From Candidatus Zhuqueibacterota bacterium (GTDB taxonomy: Bacteria > KSB1 > UBA2214): DNA of 6,491 nt. Positions 1 through 6,491 of this stretch are shown in pieces. Location of the stretch: assembly GCA_022706175.1 (NCBI GenBank), contig JAKJDB010000162.1, forward strand, positions 1 through 6,491, read 5' to 3'. Both the position numbers and the translations under genes were made by a program. A model generated the notes under the pieces. The model did not search any database. It worked only from the letters and a program-made list of their open reading frames with translations, and was not told the DNA's origin. Positions within the stretch are counted from its first letter, which is position 1; each line of letters starts with the position of its first letter.

Positions 1-1
1 T

Positions 2-751
2 GATCCGTTTCTGCTGCTCGACTATTTCGGTTCAGACCGGCCGGAGGATTATCGCAACGGTTTTCCCTGGCATCCCCATCGTGGCATCGAGACCATCACC
101 TACATGATCGAAGGCTTCTGCGAGCATGGCGACAGCCTGGGCAACAAAGGCGTCATCGGCACGGGCGATGTCCAATGGATGACCGCGGGCAGCGGCATAA
201 TCCACCAGGAGATGCCCCAGGGCGATGAAAAGGGCCGCATGTTCGGCTTTCAACTGTGGGCGAATCTGCCGGGCACGCACAAGATGATGCCGCCCCGTTA
301 TCGCGACATCAAAGACAGCGCCATTCCACGCGTACGATTGGCGAACGGAACCGAGATCAGGATTATCTGCGGTACGGTGGAAGGGGTTCGCGGTCCGGCG
401 GAGGATGTCGTGATCGATCCGGAATATCTGGATGTGTACCTGCCGGCACAGACTGCATTCAGCCGCCCGCTGCCGGACGGCCATACCGCTTTTATCGCGG
501 TGTTTAAAAACGGACTGCGCGTAGCGGACACCGCTGTGGGGCAGGGCGCTGTGGCCTTGCTGAGCCAGGGCGATGGTCTCACTGTCCAGGCGCTGGAAAA
601 ACCGGCGCGCTTTCTGCTGGTATCAGGCAAGCCGCTCAAAGAGCCCATCGCCTGTCGAGGGCCCATTGTCATGAACACCCAGGAAGAACTGGCGGCCGCG
701 TTTCAGGCCTATAACAACGGCACGTTTATCCAAAAACAGCATAATACGTGA
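2..751 (+). CDS. Pirin family cupin protein (5' truncated by window edge)
   Basis: Reading from base 2 gives 249 residues with no start, so the N-terminus (roughly 30 residues compared with human pirin, about 290 aa) lies outside the window. Pirins are bicupin proteins with one metal (usually Fe) in the N-terminal cupin; members act as quercetin 2,3-dioxygenases, redox-sensing cofactors or enzyme regulators, usually soluble. The four expected metal ligands are all present: the two His of the WHPHRGIET motif (partial residues 24 and 26), and the His and Glu of GSGIIHQEMP (68 and 70). The diagnostic GDVQWMTAGSG stretch precedes the second pair. The C-terminal cupin follows (about residues 130-230) and the gene ends with TGA. 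Family assignment is strong; quercetinase versus regulatory role cannot be told from sequence. It is followed after 91 bases by the TerC-like gene on the same strand. Confidence 0.95.
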   Translation, partial: DPFLLLDYFGSDRPEDYRNGFPWHPHRGIETITYMIEGFCEHGDSLGNKGVIGTGDVQWMTAGSGIIHQEMPQGDEKGRMFGFQLWANLPGTHKMMPPRYRDIKDSAIPRVRLANGTEIRIICGTVEGVRGPAEDVVIDPEYLDVYLPAQTAFSRPLPDGHTAFIAVFKNGLRVADTAVGQGAVALLSQGDGLTVQALEKPARFLLVSGKPLKEPIACRGPIVMNTQEELAAAFQAYNNGTFIQKQHNT

Positions 752-842
752 TCCTGCAGGTCATCAGGCCGACCCGCGGGGCGGCGGAGCAACCGACGCG
801 ACAAAAGCATAACCCTCTCTCGATAGACAGGAATAGCAGTAC

Positions 843-1931
843 ATGACAATCTTTCTCTGGATTGGATTTCTCCTTTTCATCCTGGCGATGCTGGCGCTGG
901 ATTTGGGCGTGTTCCATCGCAAATCGCACGTCGTCAGCATTAAAGAGGCGTTGACCTGGAGCGCAGTGTGGATTGCGCTGGGCCTCTTGTTTTCGCTGTT
1001 TATCTATTTCGGCTATGAGCGGCAATGGCTGGGCCTCGGCACTGCGCTCGATGTCGCCGACCATGTGTACAATGACGGCCGATCAGCGGCTTTCAAGTAT
1101 CTGACCGGCTATGTGGTGGAAAAGTCGCTCAGCGTCGACAATATTTTTGTCATCGCCATGATTTTCGGCTTTTTCGCAGTCCCGGCCATCTATCAGCACC
1201 GCGTTCTGTTCTGGGGCGTGCTCGGAGCGCTGGTGCTCCGCGGTCTGATGATCGGCATCGGCGCTGCGCTCATCTCGCGCTTTCATTGGATCCTCTATCT
1301 GTTCGGTTTCTTTCTGATCGTCACCGCCATCAAGATGCTCTTTCTCAAAGGTCAGGAGATGGATCCGGAGCGCAACGTTCTCCTTCGGTGGACGCGCAAA
1401 CTGATACCGGTGACAAGCCGTTATCACGGTGAACATTTTTTGGTGACCGCGGGAAGCCCGGCCTCGCTGAAAAACGCCACACCGGACAGCCCGGCGGCAG
1501 CGGATCCGATTGTGGATAAAGCCCCCCGCGGCACAAAACTGTTGACGCCGCTGGCTCTTGCCCTGATCATGGTGGAGGCGACGGACCTCATCTTTGCTGT
1601 GGATTCGATTCCTGCCATCTTTGCCATCACCGCGGATCCCTTTCTGGTTTTTACCAGCAATGTCTTTGCCATTCTCGGTCTGCGCTCGCTCTACTTTGCG
1701 TTGTCGGGAATGATGAATTCCTTCAAGTATCTCAAACCGGCGCTGGCCCTGGTTCTGCTGGTCGTCGGCGTGAAAATGCTGACCGTGCATTGGCTCAAAG
1801 TCCTGCTGGGCGACTATTTCAACCTTTATCTGCTGGCAGTGATCTTTACGATCTTGGCGGCCGGCGTCGTGGCCTCGCTGCTGCATAAAGACAGAAACGC
1901 CGCGCACCATGCGCTGTCCGAGGAACGCTGA
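843..1931 (+). CDS. TerC/Alx family integral membrane protein
   Basis: A 362-residue polytopic inner-membrane protein of the TerC family (Alx-like branch), linked in other bacteria to manganese export/homeostasis, alkaline pH response, tellurite resistance and metalation of exported proteins. Hydrophobic segments lie near residues 2-24, 38-57, 99-117, 121-144, 147-167, 234-260, 266-290, 298-313 and 327-347. Conserved acidic family motifs are intact: ALDLGVFHR (D20), EKSLSVDN (E93, D99, N100) and EATDLIFAVDSIPA (E245, D248, D254), the probable metal path. The central hydrophilic loop keeps the PVTSRYHG motif (189-196) but then holds an Ala/Pro/Asp-rich stretch (about 203-230) that looks longer than in Alx as I recall it. 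The ATG at 843 is preceded by AGGA at 829-832 (10-base spacer, modest). I see no yybP-ykoY manganese riboswitch-like sequence in the 91 bases upstream. Substrate is not certain. Confidence 0.93.
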   Translation: MTIFLWIGFLLFILAMLALDLGVFHRKSHVVSIKEALTWSAVWIALGLLFSLFIYFGYERQWLGLGTALDVADHVYNDGRSAAFKYLTGYVVEKSLSVDNIFVIAMIFGFFAVPAIYQHRVLFWGVLGALVLRGLMIGIGAALISRFHWILYLFGFFLIVTAIKMLFLKGQEMDPERNVLLRWTRKLIPVTSRYHGEHFLVTAGSPASLKNATPDSPAAADPIVDKAPRGTKLLTPLALALIMVEATDLIFAVDSIPAIFAITADPFLVFTSNVFAILGLRSLYFALSGMMNSFKYLKPALALVLLVVGVKMLTVHWLKVLLGDYFNLYLLAVIFTILAAGVVASLLHKDRNAAHHALSEER

Positions 1932-1966
1932 CCCTTCGTGAATGTTTTTATAACCATGAGATCCTT

Positions 1967-2890
1967 ATGCGAGCGATGATCCGTATGGGGCTGTGGCTGC
2001 TCTTGCTGGTTTTCAGCGCAGCCCAACCGCAGGAGAAGAAAATGACATTAAATCCACTCTCCCCTGAAGAAAAACGGGTGATGCTGGACAAAGGCACCGA
2101 AGCGCCCTTTAGCGGAAAATATGTTCATTATAAAGAAGACGGTGTATATGTCTGCAAACAGTGCGACGCGCCGCTGTATCGCTCCTCCGACAAATTCGAT
2201 TCGCACTGCGGATGGCCCAGCTTTGACGATGCCCTGCCCGGCGCGGTGCGGCGGCAGCCCGATGCCGACGGCCGGCGAGTGGAAATCCTCTGCGCAACCT
2301 GCGGCGGCCATCTCGGCCACGTGTTCACCGGCGAGGGATTTACCGCTAAAAATCTGCGCCACTGCGTCAATTCCATTTCTCTTCAATTCATTCCAGCGGA
2401 GACCATGAAACCACAAAAAGCTTATTTTGCCGGGGGCTGTTTCTGGGGGACCGAGCACTTTTTAAAACAAGCCAAAGGCGTGCTCTCCACCACAGTGGGC
2501 TATATGGGCGGGCACACGAAAAATCCCACCTACAAGCAGGTGTGCTATGAAAACACCGGCCATGCAGAGACCGTAGAGGTCGCGTTCGATCCCAAGCTGA
2601 CCTCGTTTGAAGCAGTCGCCAAGCTGTTCTTTGAGATCCACGATCCCACCCAGGCCGATGGTCAGGGACCGGACATCGGTGATCAATACCGATCGGTCGT
2701 TTTTTATGTGGATGACGAACAAAAAGAGATCGCAGAGCGGCTGGTCAGCCTGCTGAAGGAGAAAGGGTTGAACGTGGTCACTCAGATCGTGCCGGCAACG
2801 ACCTTTTGGCCCGGTGAAGAGTATCACCAGGACTATTACGAAAAAACCGGCAAAACGCCGTACTGCCACTTCCACACCAAACGCTTCTGA
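1967..2890 (+). CDS. msrBA: Bifunctional peptide methionine sulfoxide reductase MsrB-MsrA, probably exported
   Basis: This 307-residue fusion repairs oxidised methionine: MsrB reduces the R-sulfoxide, MsrA the S-sulfoxide. MsrB (about 28-145) has two zinc CxxC pairs (C63/C66, C109/C112), the GGHLGHVF motif, the catalytic Cys in RHCVNS (C133) and a candidate resolving Cys in HCGWPSF (C81). MsrA (about 149-304) starts with GCFWG (catalytic C158), followed by GYMGGHTKNPTY, GHAETVEVAFDP, DIGDQYRS and YHQDYY (286-291); C300 near the end is a candidate resolving Cys. Residues 1-19 resemble a Sec signal peptide: Arg at 2 and 6, a Leu-rich core 9-16 and S-A-A before Q20, with no lipobox, suggesting a periplasmic enzyme. 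The ATG at 1967 has only a weak ribosome site; ATGs at codons 4 and 7 are alternatives. ATG at codon 26 (2042) has a much better site and would give a cytosolic form. The gene is 35 bases after the TerC-like gene. Confidence 0.96.
   Translation: MRAMIRMGLWLLLLVFSAAQPQEKKMTLNPLSPEEKRVMLDKGTEAPFSGKYVHYKEDGVYVCKQCDAPLYRSSDKFDSHCGWPSFDDALPGAVRRQPDADGRRVEILCATCGGHLGHVFTGEGFTAKNLRHCVNSISLQFIPAETMKPQKAYFAGGCFWGTEHFLKQAKGVLSTTVGYMGGHTKNPTYKQVCYENTGHAETVEVAFDPKLTSFEAVAKLFFEIHDPTQADGQGPDIGDQYRSVVFYVDDEQKEIAERLVSLLKEKGLNVVTQIVPATTFWPGEEYHQDYYEKTGKTPYCHFHTKRF
2031..2035 (+). promoter_or_regulatory. Strong internal Shine-Dalgarno upstream of MsrBA Met26
   Basis: AGGAG lies 6 bases before the ATG at 2042, inside the codons for Gln22-Glu23-Lys24-Lys25 of the long MsrBA form. 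It is far better than anything before the ATG at 1967 (only GAG at 1958-1960). It either marks the true start, giving a 282-residue cytosolic enzyme, or allows a second start downstream of the signal peptide. Confidence 0.6.
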
Positions 2891-2921
2891 TCATGGAAAA
2901 TAATCTCATCGCCGGAAAGTT

Positions 2922-4175
2922 TTGGACATCCTACTAGAACACGCGACCCTGCAGCCGGGCTTTTGGACCATCACCGCCATCGTCCTCATCACGCTGGTGG
3001 GCGTCGCGGTGGGCAGCCTGCCGCGATTGCACATGAACCGCGCCACCATCGCCCTGGTGGGCGCCACCGCTCTGGTTCTGGTGGGCGCCATCACTTTTGC
3101 GCAGGCCTATTCCAGCCTGGATCTGGACACCCTGGTTCTTCTTTTTGCCATGATGGTCATCAACGTCAACCTCAGCCTGGCCGGCTTTTTCCGCCTGATC
3201 GGCTACAAAGTCATCCATTGGGCGAGATCGCCGAAACAATTGCTGGCGCTGATCATGATCAGCGCCGGAGTGCTCTCTGCCCTGTTCCTCAACGACACCA
3301 TAGTCCTCATGTTCACGCCGCTGGTGCTGGAGATGACGCTGGCGCTGGAACGGAATCCGCTGCCCTATTTGATGGGCTTGGCGACCGCGGCCAACATCGG
3401 CTCCACCGCCACCATCACCGGCAATCCGCAGAACATGATCATCGGTGTGGCCTCGGGCATCTCTTACACCGCGTTCTGCCGCTATCTGGCGCCGGTGGCG
3501 ATCGGCGGCTTGCTGCTGGCCTGGCTGCTGCTCCTGGTCGTCTATCGCCATGAATTTTTTTCCGGCCGCTTTGCGCAAACGCCGTTGGAAACGCCGCATT
3601 ACCATCGCCCCCTGCTGATCAAAGGATGCATTGCAGTGACCCTGATGTTGATCGGTTTTTTCACCCATCTGCCGATTCCACTCTCCGCTCTGCTGGCCGC
3701 CTCACTGCTGCTGATCACCCGCAGGACCAAACCGGAGCGGGTGTTCAGAGAGATCGATTGGTCGCTGCTGGTTTTTTTCGCCGGCCTGTTTGTCGTCACC
3801 GGCGCCATTGAAAAATCCGGGCTCAGCGGCCGGCTGTTTGTCGTGCTCAGCCCCATCGCCCAACGCGGCATGGCGTACTTTAGCGCCGTGAGCACCCTGC
3901 TCAGCAACCTGGTGTCCAACGTGCCTGCGGTTCTGCTGTTCCGGCCCCTGGTGCCGCATCTGGCCGATCCACATCAGGCGTGGTTGAACCTGGCCATGTC
4001 CTCCACCCTGGCCGGCAACCTCACTCTGCTGGGCTCCATGGCCAACCTCATTGTGGCGGAGAGCGCGGCGCGGAAAAACGTTCAGCTGACCTTTAGCGAA
4101 TACCTTAAATCAGGCCCGCTGATCACCCTGGCCACTCTGATCTGGGGCGTTCTGTGGTTGAAACTGGTGCTGTAA
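2922..4175 (+). CDS. SLC13/ArsB/NhaD-type (ion transporter superfamily) anion permease
   Basis: A 417-residue polytopic inner-membrane protein with about ten or more hydrophobic segments. It shows the two-fold pseudo-repeat of the ion transporter superfamily: in the first half [12 protein letters not shown] (N124, D125) then [16 protein letters not shown] (160-175), and in the second half SNVPAVLLF (332-340) then [16 protein letters not shown] (365-380). The re-entrant Asn-rich loops in these positions bind substrate in SLC13-like carriers. Members move arsenite, citrate, dicarboxylates, sulfate or exchange Na+/H+; with no ars genes nearby I do not assign a substrate. The start is uncertain. 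An in-frame TAA at 2901 limits extension, and the only good candidate is TTG at 2922, with GGAAAG at 2914-2919 only 2 bases away. An ATG at 2893 lies in another frame. The gap from MsrBA is 31 bases, and the oxidoreductase follows after 35. Confidence 0.88.
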   Translation: MDILLEHATLQPGFWTITAIVLITLVGVAVGSLPRLHMNRATIALVGATALVLVGAITFAQAYSSLDLDTLVLLFAMMVINVNLSLAGFFRLIGYKVIHWARSPKQLLALIMISAGVLSALFLNDTIVLMFTPLVLEMTLALERNPLPYLMGLATAANIGSTATITGNPQNMIIGVASGISYTAFCRYLAPVAIGGLLLAWLLLLVVYRHEFFSGRFAQTPLETPHYHRPLLIKGCIAVTLMLIGFFTHLPIPLSALLAASLLLITRRTKPERVFREIDWSLLVFFAGLFVVTGAIEKSGLSGRLFVVLSPIAQRGMAYFSAVSTLLSNLVSNVPAVLLFRPLVPHLADPHQAWLNLAMSSTLAGNLTLLGSMANLIVAESAARKNVQLTFSEYLKSGPLITLATLIWGVLWLKLVL

Positions 4176-4197
4176 TCCTTCATGATCCTATGTCAAA

Positions 4198-4202
4198 GGG
4201 AG
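4198..4202 (+). promoter_or_regulatory. Shine-Dalgarno setting the oxidoreductase start at 4211
   Basis: GGGAG sits 8 bases before the ATG at 4211. It supports this start over the in-frame GTG at 4154, which would overlap the permease gene by 22 bases, and the ATG at 4190, which has no ribosome site. The protein from 4211 begins directly before the first beta-strand of the Rossmann fold, as expected for the family. Confidence 0.8.
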
Positions 4203-4210
4203 AGTCTCGC

Positions 4211-5413
4211 ATGATTGCCTCTCATCGCATCACCCTGCTGGGCGCAGGTTTTATCGGCGCCTTTTATACCCACACGCTGCACAAATACCGCAGCCGCGAA
4301 CGCATGCACACGGTCTATTCGCGCAGCCTGGAACGCGCGGCCGGCCTGGCCGCGGACTGGGGCATCCCCAAACATACGACCGACATGAAGGCGGCGATCG
4401 AGGATCCGGAAACCGACACGGTGATCATCGGGCTGCCCAACCATCTTCATCTGCAGGCGGTGACCATGGCCGCAGCGGCCGGCAAAGCGGTGCTCTGCAC
4501 CAAACCGCTGGGCCGCAACGCCGAAGAGGCCAAACTCATGCTCGAAGCCGTGGAAAAAGCGGGCGTTTTTCACGCCTATCTCGAGGATCTGGTCTATACG
4601 CCCAAAACGCTCAAGTCGTTGGACGCAGTGCACAAAGGCGCGCTGGGCAAGGTGCTGTGGGTGCGCTCACGCGAAACCCATCCCGGGCCGCACAGCGCCT
4701 GGTTCTGGGACCGGGAGATGGCCGGCGGCGGCGCACTCATCGACATGGGCTGCCACTGCGCGGAGATCATTCGCAGCTTTATCGGCAAGGAGATCAAACC
4801 GGTGGAAGTCATGTGCTGGGCCGACACGCTGATGCATCAGATCGACGCCGAGGACCACGCCATCGCCCTGGTGCGCTTTGCCAACCACACCATCGGCCAG
4901 ATCGAAGTGAGCTGGGCGTTCCGCGGCGGCATGGATCTGCGTGATGAGGTGGCGGGCAGCGAAGGCACCATCTGGCTGGACCATTTCCTGCGCACCGGAT
5001 TTCAGTATTACACCAACGTCGGCGCCGGCGGCTATGTGGCGGAAAAGGCCGAGAGCGACAAGGGCTGGCTGTTTCCTGTGGGCGACGAGGCCAATGAACT
5101 GGGCTACACCCACATGTTCATCGACGCCTTTGAAGCGATGGATCAGGGCAACAAGCCGGTGGAGGATTTCTATGACGGCTATGTCGTCAACACCATCATC
5201 GACGCCTGCTACCGCTCGGCCAAAAGCCGGATCTGGGAACCGGTGCAGCTGAGCGATTGGCGTGGAAGCGACGCTGCGACGCCTTCCGCGCTACCCCGTT
5301 CCGCTGATTCAGCGGCTGAGGAACTCGTCAAACAAGAGGTTATGCCGGACGGCCGGCTGAAAAAGATCTTCCGCAACCGGAAAAGCGGACAAATCCGTGA
5401 ACAGATCGATTGA
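4211..5413 (+). CDS. Gfo/Idh/MocA family NAD(P)-dependent oxidoreductase
   Basis: A 400-residue soluble enzyme of the family that oxidises or reduces sugars, inositols and related polyols with NAD(P). The N-terminal Rossmann domain (about 1-125) begins with the nucleotide-binding GAGFIG (11-16) and has PNHLH (76-80). The usual EKP motif reads TKP (97-99) and keeps the catalytic Lys98. The C-terminal alpha/beta domain holds the family's [11 protein letters not shown] signature (172-182) with D178 and H182, the expected catalytic/substrate residues. After the family fold ends near WEPVQL (342-347) there is a tail of about 50 residues: an Ser/Ala-rich linker followed by a charged, basic end. No signal peptide is visible, so it should be cytoplasmic. 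The next gene, a secreted glycosidase-like protein, begins after 15 bases, which suggests coupled expression and a carbohydrate role. The substrate cannot be read from the sequence. Confidence 0.94.
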   Translation: MIASHRITLLGAGFIGAFYTHTLHKYRSRERMHTVYSRSLERAAGLAADWGIPKHTTDMKAAIEDPETDTVIIGLPNHLHLQAVTMAAAAGKAVLCTKPLGRNAEEAKLMLEAVEKAGVFHAYLEDLVYTPKTLKSLDAVHKGALGKVLWVRSRETHPGPHSAWFWDREMAGGGALIDMGCHCAEIIRSFIGKEIKPVEVMCWADTLMHQIDAEDHAIALVRFANHTIGQIEVSWAFRGGMDLRDEVAGSEGTIWLDHFLRTGFQYYTNVGAGGYVAEKAESDKGWLFPVGDEANELGYTHMFIDAFEAMDQGNKPVEDFYDGYVVNTIIDACYRSAKSRIWEPVQLSDWRGSDAATPSALPRSADSAAEELVKQEVMPDGRLKKIFRNRKSGQIREQID

Positions 5414-5418
5414 TACCC

Positions 5419-5423
5419 AGGAG
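5419..5423 (+). promoter_or_regulatory. Shine-Dalgarno of the secreted TIM-barrel protein gene
   Basis: AGGAG lies 5 bases before the ATG at 5429 and within the 15-base gap after the oxidoreductase stop. It fixes the start just ahead of a typical signal peptide and fits translation from a shared transcript. Confidence 0.8.
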
Positions 5424-5428
5424 CTGCG

Positions 5429-6491
5429 ATGAAGAAAAGAATCCTTGCTCTCTGCCTGCTGCTGATCCCCCTCAGCGGCTTTGGCCAAAGCACGGTCGAT
5501 AAAGATGGAACGCTGGTGGTAAACGGCCAGCGCCGTTTTATTCTCGGCACCTATCATAATCCGGGAACGCTCAGCGAACTGTTCGAACTGGCGCAGCACG
5601 GAATCAATCTGGTCCACTGCAGCGCCGAAGAGAGGTCTCTGGATCAGGCCAAGACCGCCGGATTGTTCGCCTGGGTCAACACCGGCGCGAACCTGGATCT
5701 GAGCCGACACACGGCCGAGCGGAAACAAAATTTGTCAGCCATGACGTCCGCGCTGAAAGATCATCCGGCGCTGGTCGTGTGGGAGGCGCCGGACGAAGCG
5801 CTGTGGAATCTCTACTATCCGAATCTGGAAAAACAGCTGCATCGTTCCGATCTTACGGAAACCCAACTGGACAGCCTGCGGCTGAATCTTGAACAGAACA
5901 GCCGACAATTGGCAGACGGTTTTCAAAAAGGACTGGCGGTGTTGCGGCAGGCTGATCCACGCCGGCCGGTGTGGTTCAACCATGCTCCACGCAACTCGGT
6001 GGCGCAGCTGGCGCGCTTTTCAGCCCTGGCGGATATCATCGGCTGCGACATCTATCCGGTGCGCGTGGGCCACAACGGACACAGCGATCTGATCGACAAG
6101 AATCTGTCCTCCGTCGGCGCCTACACCGATCGCATGCAAGCCTCTGGGCCGCATAAACCGGTGTGGATGGTGCTGCAGGCGTTCTCATGGGATCAGCTGA
6201 CCACCAAAAAGCCGGAGGAGATGGACCCGCAGGGATTTCCCTCGTTTCGAGAATCGCGCCATATGGCCTACGAGGCGATTCTGCACGGCGCCCGAGGCCT
6301 GCTGTGGTGGGGTTCAACGCTCAGCTCCACCAAGGCAGCCTACTGGAGAGCGATTCTGGCCGTCACCTCAGAGATCGCCGAACTGGAACCCTATCTGGTG
6401 GCTACGGAACTGAAAAAGCAATTGACCGTCGAGCCGCTGGCGTTCGCCGCCTCTGAACGTTCGCGGGTGGCCTATTCGTTCCGTCAATATC
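5429..6491 (+). CDS. Exported TIM-barrel, glycoside-hydrolase-like protein (3' truncated by window edge)
   Basis: An open frame of 354 codons runs from the ATG at 5429 to the window edge without a stop. Residues 1-19 form a Sec signal peptide: Lys-Lys-Arg at 2-4, a Leu-rich core 5-15 and G-F-G before Gln20. After a short strand pair (GTLVVNGQRRFILGTYH, 27-43), the rest reads like a (beta/alpha)8 barrel. Strand candidates are GINLVHC (58-64), LFAWVNT (79-85), ALVVWEAPDE (114-123), RPVWFNHAP (179-187), ADIIGCDIYPV (201-211), PVWMVLQAFSW (244-254) and GARGLLWWGS (288-297). This order resembles clan GH-A glycosidases and GH2/GH5/GH42-like barrels. E119 or E123 at the strand-4 end is the candidate acid/base; no clear strand-7 Glu nucleophile is seen (Q250 is there). 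It should act in the periplasm or outside on a glycan or glycoside. I cannot assign a family number or substrate. Confidence 0.8.
   Translation, partial: MKKRILALCLLLIPLSGFGQSTVDKDGTLVVNGQRRFILGTYHNPGTLSELFELAQHGINLVHCSAEERSLDQAKTAGLFAWVNTGANLDLSRHTAERKQNLSAMTSALKDHPALVVWEAPDEALWNLYYPNLEKQLHRSDLTETQLDSLRLNLEQNSRQLADGFQKGLAVLRQADPRRPVWFNHAPRNSVAQLARFSALADIIGCDIYPVRVGHNGHSDLIDKNLSSVGAYTDRMQASGPHKPVWMVLQAFSWDQLTTKKPEEMDPQGFPSFRESRHMAYEAILHGARGLLWWGSTLSSTKAAYWRAILAVTSEIAELEPYLVATELKKQLTVEPLAFAASERSRVAYSFRQY

Noticed and set aside
768..785. GC-rich imperfect inverted repeat after the pirin gene, as a possible terminator
   Set aside because: The stem of GCCG with CGGC is interrupted by a mismatch and no T run follows, so it is not supported as an intrinsic terminator.
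752..842. yybP-ykoY manganese riboswitch before the TerC/Alx gene
   Set aside because: Such an element controls alx in E. coli, so I looked for it, but the 91 bases here are short and I cannot see the conserved riboswitch core.
1083..1910. Long - strand open frame of 275 codons opposite the TerC-like gene
   Set aside because: Composition is dominated by His, Gln, Arg and Asp with no recognisable domain, and it lies entirely opposite a strongly conserved membrane protein gene. It is a shadow caused by the codon bias of the + strand.
1956..1979. Seven-codon ATG-to-TGA minigene overlapping the MsrBA start
   Set aside because: It has no ribosome-binding site and its length and position are expected by chance.
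2934..3668. Long - strand open frame of 244 codons, and a + strand frame at 2963-3553, over the permease gene
   Set aside because: Both show low-complexity His/Gln/Gly/Arg-rich translations typical of shadows of hydrophobic-protein genes; the permease frame has clear family motifs.
2922..4175. Naming the permease arsB (arsenite efflux)
   Set aside because: The fold is shared by many carriers with different substrates, and no arsR, arsC or arsA gene is present in the window.
4154..4210. Upstream GTG (4154) and ATG (4190) starts for the oxidoreductase
   Set aside because: The first overlaps the permease gene and neither has a ribosome site; the ATG at 4211 has a well-spaced GGGAG and matches the fold boundary.

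Overview
The window carries six protein-coding genes, all on the + strand and tightly packed: five complete or 3'-truncated genes after one 5'-truncated gene. The gaps are 91, 35, 31, 35 and 15 bases. No RNA genes, CRISPR arrays, insertion sequences or convincing terminators are visible. No gene-free stretch exceeds about 90 bases. The long reading frames on the - strand, rich in His/Gln/Arg, are shadows of the + strand genes.

Layout: (1) the C-terminal 249 residues of a pirin-family cupin protein, cut by the left edge; (2) a TerC/Alx-family membrane protein; (3) a fused methionine sulfoxide reductase, MsrB then MsrA, with a likely signal peptide; (4) an SLC13/ArsB/NhaD-type (ion transporter superfamily) permease that appears to start at TTG or to have a disturbed start; (5) a Gfo/Idh/MocA-family NAD(P)-dependent oxidoreductase; (6) an exported TIM-barrel, glycoside-hydrolase-like protein running off the right edge.

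Organism: moderately high GC, compact same-strand genes, Shine-Dalgarno starts and Sec signal peptides point to a bacterium. An exported MsrBA and a secreted glycosidase-like protein paired with a Gfo/Idh/MocA oxidoreductase would suit an environmental Gram-negative heterotroph, for example in the broad FCB/KSB1-like range. That placement is inference from style and gene content only.

How the genes may work together: the first half (pirin, TerC, MsrBA) has a redox, metal and envelope-stress flavour. The second half (permease, oxidoreductase, secreted hydrolase-like protein) fits uptake and processing of a carbohydrate or organic anion. Same strand and short gaps allow one transcript or two, but most genes have their own ribosome-binding site and the functions are not those of one known pathway. 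I see no clear evidence of a wholly new system. The most interesting points are a possible two-start arrangement that would give exported and cytosolic MsrBA, the odd start of the permease, an extra loop in the TerC protein, and the unassigned secreted TIM-barrel protein next to the oxidoreductase.
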